Shown: in pieces, positions 17,320 to 23,483 of the stretch
Layout: every line of letters starts with the position of its first letter
How positions within the stretch are numbered: position 1 is the first letter of the stretch
Assembly (NCBI GenBank): GCA_964609465.1
Contig: CAZSSQ010000001.1
Coordinates: 1 to 64,000 of the forward strand
DNA length: 64,000 bases
Direction of reading: 5' to 3'
Source: CAVSBT01 sp964609465
GTDB lineage: Bacteria > Chloroflexota > Dehalococcoidia > DSTF01 > JALHUB01
Position numbers and translations under genes: made by a program
Notes under the pieces: generated by a model
The model's input: the letters and a program-made list of their open reading frames with translations, nothing else
The model's database searches: none
Told to the model about the DNA's origin: nothing

Positions 17320-18032
17320 GCCTTGGCTCTAGTCATTGGTATGATGCGCATGCCCAAGCCGGGCTCGACGTCAAAGGCGATGACGTTGCCGGTATTCTGG
17401 TCGGCCCCCCGGACCTTAGATACCTCCATCTCCTTCAGGAGCTGAGTGCCTATCTCCCCCACCCTCAACCGCAAGTAGGCGTCGCAGATGGAGCGGATGC
17501 GGATGAACATAGCCTCGCTGAACGCGTAAGAGTGCATGGTCAGGAGCAAGGTCTTGTTCTGGTCGCACAAGTCTTTGACCGCCATGAAGAAGGAGAGAGT
17601 CTCCTGCTCAGGGATGCTGGTCATGAAGACGCTGAGCGAATCGAAGGCCAGGAGCTCACGGTCCTCCGTCATCCTTGTCATGTGATCGAGGGCGAACCGA
17701 AGCATCGCGCGAGCCTCGTCCTCCGTGGGGGCGGAGCGCATAGGATAGATGTTTATACGACCCAAGAGGAAGAAGTCGGTAATGTCCTGGTTGAGGCTCT
17801 TCATCTGCCGGAGGAGGCTGTGGATGGTGTTCTCTGTGGTGTAGTAAGCCACCCGTCTGCCATCCCGAAGGGCGCCCCACACCAACTGCTGAGTCAGCAC
17901 GCTCTTGCCTGCCTCGGACTGGCCCTCGATGAGGGTCAGCGAGCCCTCCGGGATGCCGCCGGCCATCTTCTTGTCCAGCTCGGCGTTACCGGTGGAGATA
18001 TAGTGGCGCTTGTGTTCCGGCTCCTCGGTCAT
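17316..18032 (-). CDS. arlH: Archaellum KaiC-like ATP-binding protein ArlH (FlaH)
   Basis: 238-residue RecA/KaiC-fold protein that in archaea sits as a ring on ArlI and controls the motor by its nucleotide state. Walker A GQSEAGKS is at about residues 37-44 and the Walker B-like LLAFDSLSVF at about 127-136; the C-terminal KaiC-type KVRGAD is near residue 208. ArlH has no counterpart in bacterial flagella or type IV pili, so its presence between arlF and arlI is the best single proof that this is an archaellum locus. The ATG overlaps nothing upstream (38 bases to arlF) and its stop overlaps the arlI start by 4 bases. Confidence 0.92.
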   Translation of the reverse strand: MTEEPEHKRHYISTGNAELDKKMAGGIPEGSLTLIEGQSEAGKSVLTQQLVWGALRDGRRVAYYTTENTIHSLLRQMKSLNQDITDFFLLGRINIYPMRSAPTEDEARAMLRFALDHMTRMTEDRELLAFDSLSVFMTSIPEQETLSFFMAVKDLCDQNKTLLLTMHSYAFSEAMFIRIRSICDAYLRLRVGEIGTQLLKEMEVSKVRGADQNTGNVIAFDVEPGLGMRIIPMTRAKA

Positions 18033-18070
18033 GGTTCACCTGCCTTGTTAATGTATCGGCCACGTCTCAC

Positions 18071-18571
18071 TTACCCTGTGAACGTGGTGGAGACGGTGAC
18101 GCCCAGGTCCGTAGCGACGAGGAGGCGGTTGGTGGTACCGCCGCCCGCCGGCGGATCAAGCCAGATGCGCATCCTGAGGGTCTCCCCCGGGTTGAGGATG
18201 CCCGGCTCAAAGGCGTCGTTGATGATGTTCTGGACGGTCCAGGTGTTGGGCGCCAGGGCGCCGTTCGTGTAAGGGATCCAGGCCAGCGCGGGGCTGCCGC
18301 CGCCGGTGGTGTACTGCACGAGCACGTCCATGCGGTCATAGCCGGCCAAGGTGGTGCTGCCGTCATTCTGAAGATCTGCGTCCACATAGGGGCTGCTTGA
18401 GGTCACGTTGGTGATGGTGAGCCGGGTGTGCATCTGTTCGGCGGAGCGGGTTTCCATCTCCTTCCAGAGCTGTCCCATCTCATCAACAGACCGGTAACCT
18501 GACCGGGCCAGCACCATGGCGGACACCATCAGAATGGCGGCGATGACGGCGGCTGGTATGCTGGTCTCCAT
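18071..18571 (-). CDS. arlF: Archaellum stator-type protein ArlF
   Basis: 166-residue protein with one N-terminal membrane helix (about 6-23), a short polar helix, then a beta-rich domain. The block LTITNVTSSSPYVDADLQN followed by GSTTL and RMDVLVQY matches the pattern seen in archaeal ArlF (a beta sandwich that anchors the motor outside the membrane). No type III signal peptide cleavage site is present, as expected for ArlF. GGAG lies upstream of the ATG. It is 12 bases after arlG. In archaea ArlF binds the S-layer; what it would grip in this wall is unknown. F and G are distant homologues and could be swapped. Confidence 0.68.
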   Translation of the reverse strand: METSIPAAVIAAILMVSAMVLARSGYRSVDEMGQLWKEMETRSAEQMHTRLTITNVTSSSPYVDADLQNDGSTTLAGYDRMDVLVQYTTGGGSPALAWIPYTNGALAPNTWTVQNIINDAFEPGILNPGETLRMRIWLDPPAGGGTTNRLLVATDLGVTVSTTFTG

Positions 18572-18583
18572 GGCCTGGCGCTC

Positions 18584-19063
18584 CTAGACGCTGAAGAACT
18601 TGGCATCGCTGATGCCGTTGGGGACCACCACTTTGACGAAGTAGGTGGTGCCCGTTGTGAGGGGGTAGTCCAGGTAGATGATGATGTGGAGGGTGGCCGT
18701 AGGCCCCCACTCGGTGGCGCCACCTTCCAGCGCGTAGTCCCAGCAGGGCGCCGTGCAGCTAGGGCCTCCATAGGGGATGCGGTTGAAGTTGTCTTCGGGG
18801 CCGAAGAAGACATCGGTGGAGTCGATGGGGCCAACGCGGGAGGCGCCCACGTTCTTGACCCAGGCGTCGGCCTGGGTAGCGGTATCCACGCCAGTGGCAT
18901 GGATGATCTCCACCTGGCTCGAGATGCGGTCGTTGACCACGTCAGAGGTCATGACCATGGAGCTGTTGGTGCGGCTAAGCGCGGGCATGACCGAGTTGAC
19001 CACAGCGACGATGGCCACAACCGCGGCCACGGTTAGCAGAATGGTGGCGATGGCCTTCTCGAT
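18584..19063 (-). CDS. arlG: Archaellum stator-type protein ArlG, start codon unusual
   Basis: About 159 residues. The N-terminal helix (IEKAIATILLTVAAVVAIV) is followed by RISSQVEIIHA and DAWVKNVG, which match the pattern of archaeal ArlG (short pseudo-filament capped by ArlF), then a beta-rich domain. The first ordinary start, GTG at 19028-19030, would cut the membrane helix in half. The reading frame stays open to a stop at 19076-19078 and has AGGGGG 7-8 bases before an ATC codon at 19061-19063, which would give IEKAIATILL. So either a non-AUG start, a sequencing error (ATG read as ATC) or the short GTG form must be true. Coordinates use the longer form. Followed by arlF after 12 bases. 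Confidence 0.65.
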   Translation of the reverse strand: MEKAIATILLTVAAVVAIVAVVNSVMPALSRTNSSMVMTSDVVNDRISSQVEIIHATGVDTATQADAWVKNVGASRVGPIDSTDVFFGPEDNFNRIPYGGPSCTAPCWDYALEGGATEWGPTATLHIIIYLDYPLTTGTTYFVKVVVPNGISDAKFFSV

Positions 19064-19145
19064 GGCTGCACCCCCTTACACTCCTCCGGGTGGCTGCCAG
19101 TCTGAAGGCCCGGCGGGCCCGCCCCGAGGGGCGGCTGTCTGGCCG

Positions 19146-19841
19146 CTACCGGTTCCTTCCTGTGCTGCGGCGCCGTCGTAGAAACGACATCTCGTCGCTC
19201 TCTGCTCCTTGGAAGATGGCCTCCAACTGGCGTAGGGCGACCAGTGTGTCGTTGACAGAGACGGTGGCGCTATCCTTGCGGCTACTGGCCAGCTTGACGA
19301 CCTTCAGCAGAGCCTCCTCCGCCTCCGGCGGAATGAGACCCGCGAAGGGGGCCAGGTCGAGGATCATCTGCAGGTGGGTGGTGCCCAGCCGGGAGGTGGT
19401 CTCGTCGACCCAGGCTATCAGGCCAGCGATGGTGGACACGCTCCAGGCCTGAGGAACAGCCGCCTCAACCATCGCCGGCAGGGGGGTGACCTCCGGGCCG
19501 CCCCCGGCCATCGTCGGCAGAGGTGCGCTCTCCGGGCCGCCCCTGGTCTCCGGGGGGGCGGTCGGCTCCACCCGCAGCACATGCGGGAGCGGGTCCTCCA
19601 CCTCGCTGGCCGTCGCCGGCGCCCTGGTAACGCTCGGAGGAGCCTCCTCCGACGCTGGAGCGGGCTCGCTGGCCGCGCCCGAGCGCTCTATGGGCTGGAA
19701 AACTGGCAGGCCGCCCTGTGACGCGAAGGGGTTGTCCCGGGCGAGGACAGTCGTCCTGATCTCCTCCAGGATCGACTTGATCTCGCCCTTGAGGAGCTTG
19801 ACCTCCTCCTCCAGGGCAGCTATCTGGGCGGTGATCTCCAT
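19146..19841 (-). CDS. ArlD/E-like (FlaC/D/E family) cytoplasmic archaellum protein
   Basis: 231 residues, no membrane segment. An N-terminal coiled coil (about 1-32, IAALEEEVKLLKGEIKSI) ends in the DNPF that follows the coiled coil in FlaC/D proteins, then a long Ala/Pro/Glu-rich linker (about 50-130), then a helical domain (about 135-190) with LIAWVDETTSRLG and MILDLAPFAGLIPPEAEE that resembles the ArlD/E domain of Euryarchaeota. In archaea these proteins sit around ArlH/ArlI and receive the chemotaxis signal. Here one protein appears to stand for the separate ArlC, ArlD and ArlE. A basic tail (RRRRSTGRNR) closes it. Gene lies between the archaellins and arlG. Confidence 0.7.
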   Translation of the reverse strand: MEITAQIAALEEEVKLLKGEIKSILEEIRTTVLARDNPFASQGGLPVFQPIERSGAASEPAPASEEAPPSVTRAPATASEVEDPLPHVLRVEPTAPPETRGGPESAPLPTMAGGGPEVTPLPAMVEAAVPQAWSVSTIAGLIAWVDETTSRLGTTHLQMILDLAPFAGLIPPEAEEALLKVVKLASSRKDSATVSVNDTLVALRQLEAIFQGAESDEMSFLRRRRSTGRNR

Positions 19842-19864
19842 GGCATACCTGCCTTCTCACGGGG

Positions 19865-19910
19865 GGCGGCGCCCTGACCGTTCCGCCGTACGTTCAAGCA
19901 GGGCGCCGCC
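19865..19910 (-). terminator. Hairpin after archaellin gene 1 (inverted-loop copy A)
   Basis: Perfect 12-bp inverted repeat GGCGGCGCCCTG / CAGGGCGCCGCC around a 22-base loop, 16 bases after the archaellin stop and before the ArlD/E-like gene. It could end or attenuate transcription so that archaellin message exceeds that of the motor genes. The loop carries CGTACGTTCAAG; the copy after the second archaellin carries its reverse complement. Confidence 0.6.
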
Positions 19911-19926
19911 TCCACAGGATCCTTCC

Positions 19927-20517
19927 CTAATGTAGCTGCATTACCTCGGCCAGTTCCGCTGGCAGTTGCCGGGTGATGTCGAGGACGGCGCCGACAGGCG
20001 TCTGGACCTCCAGGGTGAAGCGGTCATTGGCAGACAACGTGGGCGCGGGACTGATGGCGCTCGCGCTAATGACAATGACCTTTACCTCGCCCGGCTCCAG
20101 GAGCGTGTCGCCGTCGCCCACGATGTCGTCGGCCGTGTACGTCACGTCGTTGTCCGTGACGGCGTCGTCACGGTAGGCGATGACCGTCCGGTTCTGGCTG
20201 GCGGCGGGGTCCAGGGGAATGGACTCTCCACCGGCCGTGGTGGCTACGGTGAAGAAAATGTCGTCCACGGCTAGGGGCGAGCCCGTGGCCGAGACGACGA
20301 TGCCCCCGCGTACCTCCATGGTGCCGCGGGCCTTCTGTAGGCCGGCGAAGACGGTCTCCTTGCCCCGCTCGGCGCTAAAGATACCGGTGGTCAACACGAC
20401 GAAGGCGAAGATGGTGGCGACCACGACGAAGGCGATGAGGATGATGGCGGTCTCAAGACCGGTGATCCCTCGCTCTTCGCGGTGGATCCGGCGCAGCGCG
20501 CTGGTAAGTCGCTTCAT
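19927..20517 (-). CDS. arlB: Archaellin 1
   Basis: 196-residue filament subunit. The class III signal peptide (MKRLTSALRRIHREERG) would be cut after Gly17, leaving a mature N terminus ITGLETAIILIAFVVVA with Glu at +5, followed by a hydrophobic helix that packs the filament core and a beta-rich outer domain (about 60-196). AAAGGAGG lies 9 bases before the ATG. It is roughly four-fifths identical by eye to archaellin 2; the differences cluster at about residues 115-165, likely the solvent-facing loops. Possible Asn-glycosylation sequons include NRT near residue 108. It needs a class III peptidase (ArlK/PibD-like), which is not in the window. Confidence 0.85.
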   Translation of the reverse strand: MKRLTSALRRIHREERGITGLETAIILIAFVVVATIFAFVVLTTGIFSAERGKETVFAGLQKARGTMEVRGGIVVSATGSPLAVDDIFFTVATTAGGESIPLDPAASQNRTVIAYRDDAVTDNDVTYTADDIVGDGDTLLEPGEVKVIVISASAISPAPTLSANDRFTLEVQTPVGAVLDITRQLPAELAEVMQLH

Positions 20518-20692
20518 CTGCTAGCCCTCCTTTCTACGTAAGAATTTGGTTTGGCCTGAGCTGATTTCCCGCTAGCTAGGCGGAACGGATTTTATCCCGG
20601 CAACCAGCCCTCCTTTCGATGCCTTCCGTCCGATTCCGCCCTGGCGGCCGCCCGACGGGGCCTCTATCTCTCGTGATAGTTCCGTCCGGCAG

Positions 20693-20739
20693 GTCAGCCG
20701 TAGGCGGTACGGCCTGAGACGTATGCCTGAGGAATGTTC
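20693..20739 (-). promoter_or_regulatory. Shared upstream block B, archaellin 1 copy
   Basis: About 47 bases that match 21709-21756 with few changes. On the minus strand it reads CAGGCATACG, then GGCCGTA, loop, TACGGC: a small hairpin preceded by further TACG repeats. It lies 176 bases before archaellin 1. It may be an operator (tandem TACG/GTAC half sites) or an RNA leader hairpin. Confidence 0.55.
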
Positions 20740-20760
20740 GACCACAGGAGGGAGGGCACT

Positions 20761-20788
20761 ATTAGGGGGAACCCTACTTTTGGGGTCC
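20761..20788 (-). promoter_or_regulatory. Shared upstream block A, archaellin 1 copy
   Basis: On the minus strand GGACCCCAAAAGTAGGG then TTCCCCCTAAT. It lies about 22 bases upstream of block B, as does the related CCCC(T)A-rich segment before archaellin 2, so the two blocks are kept together. Confidence 0.4.
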
Positions 20789-20957
20789 TGGGCTGGCGAG
20801 GTGAGGCGGCCGACCGGCTATAGGGTAGGAGTAGCTGGCGACGAGGGAGGAATCTAGTGGGTCACGGCGTGCCGGTGGCTCTGGCCGGTGGCTTCGGCTG
20901 CCTTAGGTGCCACAAGGCCAGCACGCAATGCTGAGGGGAAGGCCTCGTCACGCGCAA

Positions 20958-20981
20958 GCACGCAGCCAAGGGGCTGCGTGC
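20958..20981. terminator. 10-bp perfect hairpin between the archaellins
   Basis: GCACGCAGCC, loop AAGG, GGCTGCGTGC. Strong stem; a T5 run occurs about 16 bases further on the plus strand (20997-21001), not directly after the stem. With the hairpin at 21010-21055 it probably isolates archaellin 2 from archaellin 1. Confidence 0.45.
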
Positions 20982-21009
20982 CATGCGGGCTGCGCGTTTT
21001 TGTGCCTAG

Positions 21010-21055
21010 GGCGGCGCCCCGCTTGAACGTACGGCACAAGGGGCAGGGCGCCGCC
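21010..21055 (-). terminator. Hairpin after archaellin gene 2 (inverted-loop copy B)
   Basis: GGCGGCGCCCCG / CAGGGCGCCGCC, 11 of 12 pairs, 22-base loop that begins CTTGAACGTACGGC. This is the reverse complement of the loop in copy A, while the right flank (TCCACAGG) has the same orientation in both copies. It starts 15 bases after the archaellin 2 stop. Confidence 0.6.
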
Positions 21056-21070
21056 TCCACAGGGCCCCCT

Positions 21071-21664
21071 CTAGTGGAGCTGCATCACGGCAGCCAGTTC
21101 CGTCGGTAGCTGCCGGGTGATGTCGAGCACGGCGCCGACCGGCGTCTGGACCTCCAGGGTGAAGCGGGTATTGGCGTCCATGGTGGGCGGGCCATCGATG
21201 CCCGTGGCCCGGTCGATGCTAACGAGTATCAGCTCGCCCGGCTCCAGCAGCGTGTCGCTGTCCCCCACGATGTTAGTGACCGTGTAGGTCACGTCGTTGT
21301 CCACCGTGGTGGCGTCGCGGTAAGCGATGACGGTTCGGTTGTTGGTGGCTGCCGGGTCCAGGGGAATGGACTCTCCACTGGCCGTGGTGGCCGCGGTGAA
21401 GAAGATGTCGTCCACGGCCATAGGTGAGCCCGTCGCCGTGGCGACGATGCCGCCGCGGATCTCCATTGTGCCGCGGGCCTTCGCCAGGCCGGCGAAGACG
21501 GTCTCCTTGCCCCGCTCGGAGCTGAAGATACCTGCCGTCAGCACGACGAAGGCGAAGACGGTAGCGACCACGACGAAGGCGATGAGGATGATGGCGGTCT
21601 CAAGACCGGTGATCCCTCGCTCTTCCCTGTGGGCCCGGCGCAGCGCGCTGGTAAACCGCTTCAT
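21071..21664 (-). CDS. arlB: Archaellin 2
   Basis: 197-residue paralogue of archaellin 1 with the same signal peptide plan (MKRFTSALRRAHREERG cut after Gly17), the same core helix ITGLETAIILIAFVVVA and a beta-rich outer domain ending in QLPTELAAVMQLH. Differences from archaellin 1 fall mainly in the middle loops. GGGAGG lies 11 bases before the ATG. It is the first gene of the arl run and is followed by two hairpins and a new control region. Two close subunits could be mixed in one filament (for example a major and a hook-like minor one) or used under different conditions; the sequence does not decide. Such E+5 subunits are also found in type IV pilins, so identification as archaellin leans on the operon. 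Confidence 0.85.
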   Translation of the reverse strand: MKRFTSALRRAHREERGITGLETAIILIAFVVVATVFAFVVLTAGIFSSERGKETVFAGLAKARGTMEIRGGIVATATGSPMAVDDIFFTAATTASGESIPLDPAATNNRTVIAYRDATTVDNDVTYTVTNIVGDSDTLLEPGELILVSIDRATGIDGPPTMDANTRFTLEVQTPVGAVLDITRQLPTELAAVMQLH

Positions 21665-21708
21665 CTACTGCCCCTCCCTTCTCCTTGGGGATTGCTTTGT
21701 AACCAGGT

Positions 21709-21756
21709 GTCGGCCGTAGGTAGTACGGCCCGAGGCGTATGCCCTGAGTAATTCTC
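21709..21756 (-). promoter_or_regulatory. Shared upstream block B, archaellin 2 copy
   Basis: Minus strand: CAGGGCATACG then GGCCGTA, loop CTACC, TACGGCC, a perfect 7-bp stem. It ends 45 bases before the archaellin 2 ATG. The paired bases vary between the two copies by a G-C to G-U type change, which is compatible with an RNA hairpin. Confidence 0.55.
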
Positions 21757-21796
21757 GGCCGGCAAAAGAAAGACATTAGGGATAAGGCGCCACTTT

Positions 21797-21829
21797 CTAG
21801 GGGAATTTCGCGGCTATCCTAGGGGAATT
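21797..21829 (-). promoter_or_regulatory. Direct-repeat operator candidate upstream of archaellin 2
   Basis: The 11-base string CTAGGGGAATT (plus-strand sense) occurs at 21797 and again at 21819, exactly 22 bases apart, two helical turns. A related ATTAGGGAT lies at 21775, again 21-22 bases away. Such phasing suggests cooperative binding of a dimeric regulator on one DNA face. Confidence 0.45.
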
Positions 21830-21876
21830 GGTCCAGCCGGATCGGGGAACTGCCTGAGCGGCAGCGGGGGGGGCAA

Positions 21877-22611
21877 CTAGTCCAGTTGCTCCAGGACCCG
21901 GCTGTAGACGATCCGGGCCAGTTCTTCCACCGGCTGGAAGGGCTCGGTGTCGCGGGGATTCTCTACCACCACCAGGGCCAGGACGGGGCCTGTGGCGAAG
22001 AGGACAAAGTCCGACTGGACCCCTTCACCTGTCGGCGGTGCCAGGCTCCGGCCCCGCAGGGATCCGGGGATGGGCTCGTCGGTGGCGGTGAAGAAGACTT
22101 CGGGGAGGGCGCCACCCAGCCGCTGCCGGGCCAGGCGCTCCAGCTCCGCCACCAGCGGCGTCACCGTCTGCAGAGTGCGGTCGTCGTCTCCGGCCTGGAG
22201 CGCCAGCGGCTCGCCGGGCCGGAAGACCACGAAGGTAGCGACCGTGGAGGAGTCTTCGGGGTCACGATAGGCGGAGAAGGCCCCGGCAACCGTCTCCTCC
22301 TCCAGCATGAGGCGGATGAGGGGGCTGTTGGTCATGTAGGGGTAGGCGGCGGCCTCCACCGGCACCCATCCTGAAGGCAGGTCGCCTCCGGCCAGGAGCG
22401 TCTCGCGGGCCACGAACTCGTCGCCCCCACCTCTCGCTCTCACGAGGACCGTTAGCGCCAGGCTCACCAGGAGAGCCAGCTCTATGGCAAGGAGAGCCAG
22501 CAGCAGGCGCCGGCGTCCCCCCGGAAGTCCCGGCAGGCGGCGGAAGCGGAGCGCAGGCATCAGCTTTCGGGAGAGCACTGCAACCTTCCCCTCAACCAGT
22601 AGAACGCGCAC
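21877..22611 (-). CDS. Membrane-anchored extracytoplasmic protein, unknown function
   Basis: 244 residues with one N-terminal membrane segment (about 33-57) after a very basic stretch, then an outside domain of about 185 residues with no family I recognise. Notable strings are EFVARETLLAGGDLPSGWVP and a conserved-looking AGAFSAYRDPEDSSTVATF. The GTG at 22611 has a poorly spaced ribosome site; an internal GTG at 22578 with GGGGAAGG is as likely and keeps the membrane helix. It is transcribed in the same direction as the archaellum operon, 212 bases before archaellin 2, but separated from it by that gene's control region. A lipoprotein-carrier-like or surface role is possible. Confidence 0.6.
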   Translation of the reverse strand: MRVLLVEGKVAVLSRKLMPALRFRRLPGLPGGRRRLLLALLAIELALLVSLALTVLVRARGGGDEFVARETLLAGGDLPSGWVPVEAAAYPYMTNSPLIRLMLEEETVAGAFSAYRDPEDSSTVATFVVFRPGEPLALQAGDDDRTLQTVTPLVAELERLARQRLGGALPEVFFTATDEPIPGSLRGRSLAPPTGEGVQSDFVLFATGPVLALVVVENPRDTEPFQPVEELARIVYSRVLEQLD

Positions 22612-22684
22612 CTTCCCCAGGGCGTTACGTGGAAGGCATAACCCTATCGCCCGAACGGACTACGATTCGGGGAATAGGGGGCTA

Positions 22685-22711
22685 TTGAAAGTACTCCTTC
22701 CTGCCGATAAT
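22685..22711 (+). promoter_or_regulatory. Candidate promoter of the Thr-Pro-repeat surface protein
   Basis: TTGAAA, 15-base spacer, GATAAT. Both hexamers are 5 of 6 to consensus, spacing slightly short. The expected transcript start (about 22718) lies after the ATG at 22710, which supports the downstream GTG at 22743 as the true start. Confidence 0.4.
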
Positions 22712-22742
22712 GACGCGCACCTTCGACAGGAGGAGTGGAGAG

Positions 22743-23417
22743 GTGCCTGGAAGAGCGCAAGGAGTGTGGCCGCTGGCCGTGACCATCGTCGCGGCGCTGG
22801 CTTTGGCGGCGGCTCTGTTCTCAGTTTCCCCTCAAGAGGCGGGCGCCGCAGACGAGTCTCCCACGCCTACCGAGACGCCAATCAGCACGCCCACCGAGAC
22901 CCCTACCAACACGCCTACGAACACGCCGACCAACACGCCCACCGAGACGCCCACCAACACGCCTACGAACACGCCGACCAGTACACCCACCAACACGCCG
23001 ACGGCGACAGCCACTGACACGCCCACGCCGACGCCCACTTATACGCCCACCGCTACCCCTACGACAGCGTCCACCGGCACTGCCACTGCCACCCCTACTT
23101 CCACGGCGGCAGCGGTCGCTAGCCCGACGCCGTCAGGACAGGGCGGTGCGGCGGCTTGGGGTACGCCCTCGGCTACTCCGGCCCTGGTCCTGGCCAGCAC
23201 AACCGTCGAGCCGTCGCCGGAAAGCGACCCGGCCGGAGCCGTCCGGGGCCAAGCATCCTCTCAGGGCGGCGCAACCAGCCTGCCATTGGCGGGCGATGGC
23301 GGTACGGGGCCGCTCATACCGTGGCGGCCCGTGACGGCTACCGTGATCATCCTCCTGGTGGGCGCGGGTAGCTGGGTCCTGTACTACGGGCTGCGGGAGG
23401 CTACCGCCGAGGACTGA
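22743..23417 (+). CDS. Thr-Pro-repeat surface protein with C-terminal membrane anchor
   Basis: 224 residues from a GTG with AGGAGG 9 bases upstream (an ATG at 22710 has no ribosome site). Signal peptide VTIVAALALAAALFSV ending at AGA, then about 60 residues of T-P-T and N-T-P-T repeats forming a stiff, probably glycosylated stalk, an Ala/Ser-rich segment, and a C-terminal helix (PVTATVIILLVGAGSWVLYY) with a short acidic tail. Just before the helix is LPLAGDGG, reminiscent of sortase signals but not a standard LPXTG. The antisense strand of the repeat also gives a long Val-Gly frame, which is an artefact. Likely displayed on the cell surface next to the archaellum. Confidence 0.75.
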   Translation: MPGRAQGVWPLAVTIVAALALAAALFSVSPQEAGAADESPTPTETPISTPTETPTNTPTNTPTNTPTETPTNTPTNTPTSTPTNTPTATATDTPTPTPTYTPTATPTTASTGTATATPTSTAAAVASPTPSGQGGAAAWGTPSATPALVLASTTVEPSPESDPAGAVRGQASSQGGATSLPLAGDGGTGPLIPWRPVTATVIILLVGAGSWVLYYGLREATAED

Positions 23418-23483
23418 GGCGGCGAAGACGCCCCGACCAGCTCCCCACTCTGATTCCCTGTAAGTCCTCTGGTGCCGCTGCGC

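Larger units (their letters stand above)
20518..21070. other. 553-base region between the two archaellin genes
   Basis: No gene seen. On the minus strand, from archaellin 2 to archaellin 1, it holds the post-archaellin hairpin (21010-21055), a second hairpin (20958-20981), the shared upstream blocks (20693-20788) and a duplicated ribosome-site-like string GAAAGGAGGGCT at about 20607-20618 that is not followed by a start codon, perhaps a trace of a lost gene copy. This layout implies that archaellin 1 has its own promoter. Confidence 0.7.

Noticed and set aside
19927..21664. Type IV pilin identity of the two small subunits
   Set aside because: Glu at +5 fits pilins as well, but the neighbours ArlH, ArlI and ArlJ and absence of PilB/PilC/PilM-like genes favour archaellins.
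22832..23038. Minus-strand Val-Gly repeat protein
   Set aside because: Mirror of the Thr-Pro codon repeat of the stalk protein; no ribosome site.
22856..23060. Possible CRISPR or tandem DNA repeat
   Set aside because: The periodicity comes from T-P-T and N-T-P-T codons in a reading frame, with no unique spacers.
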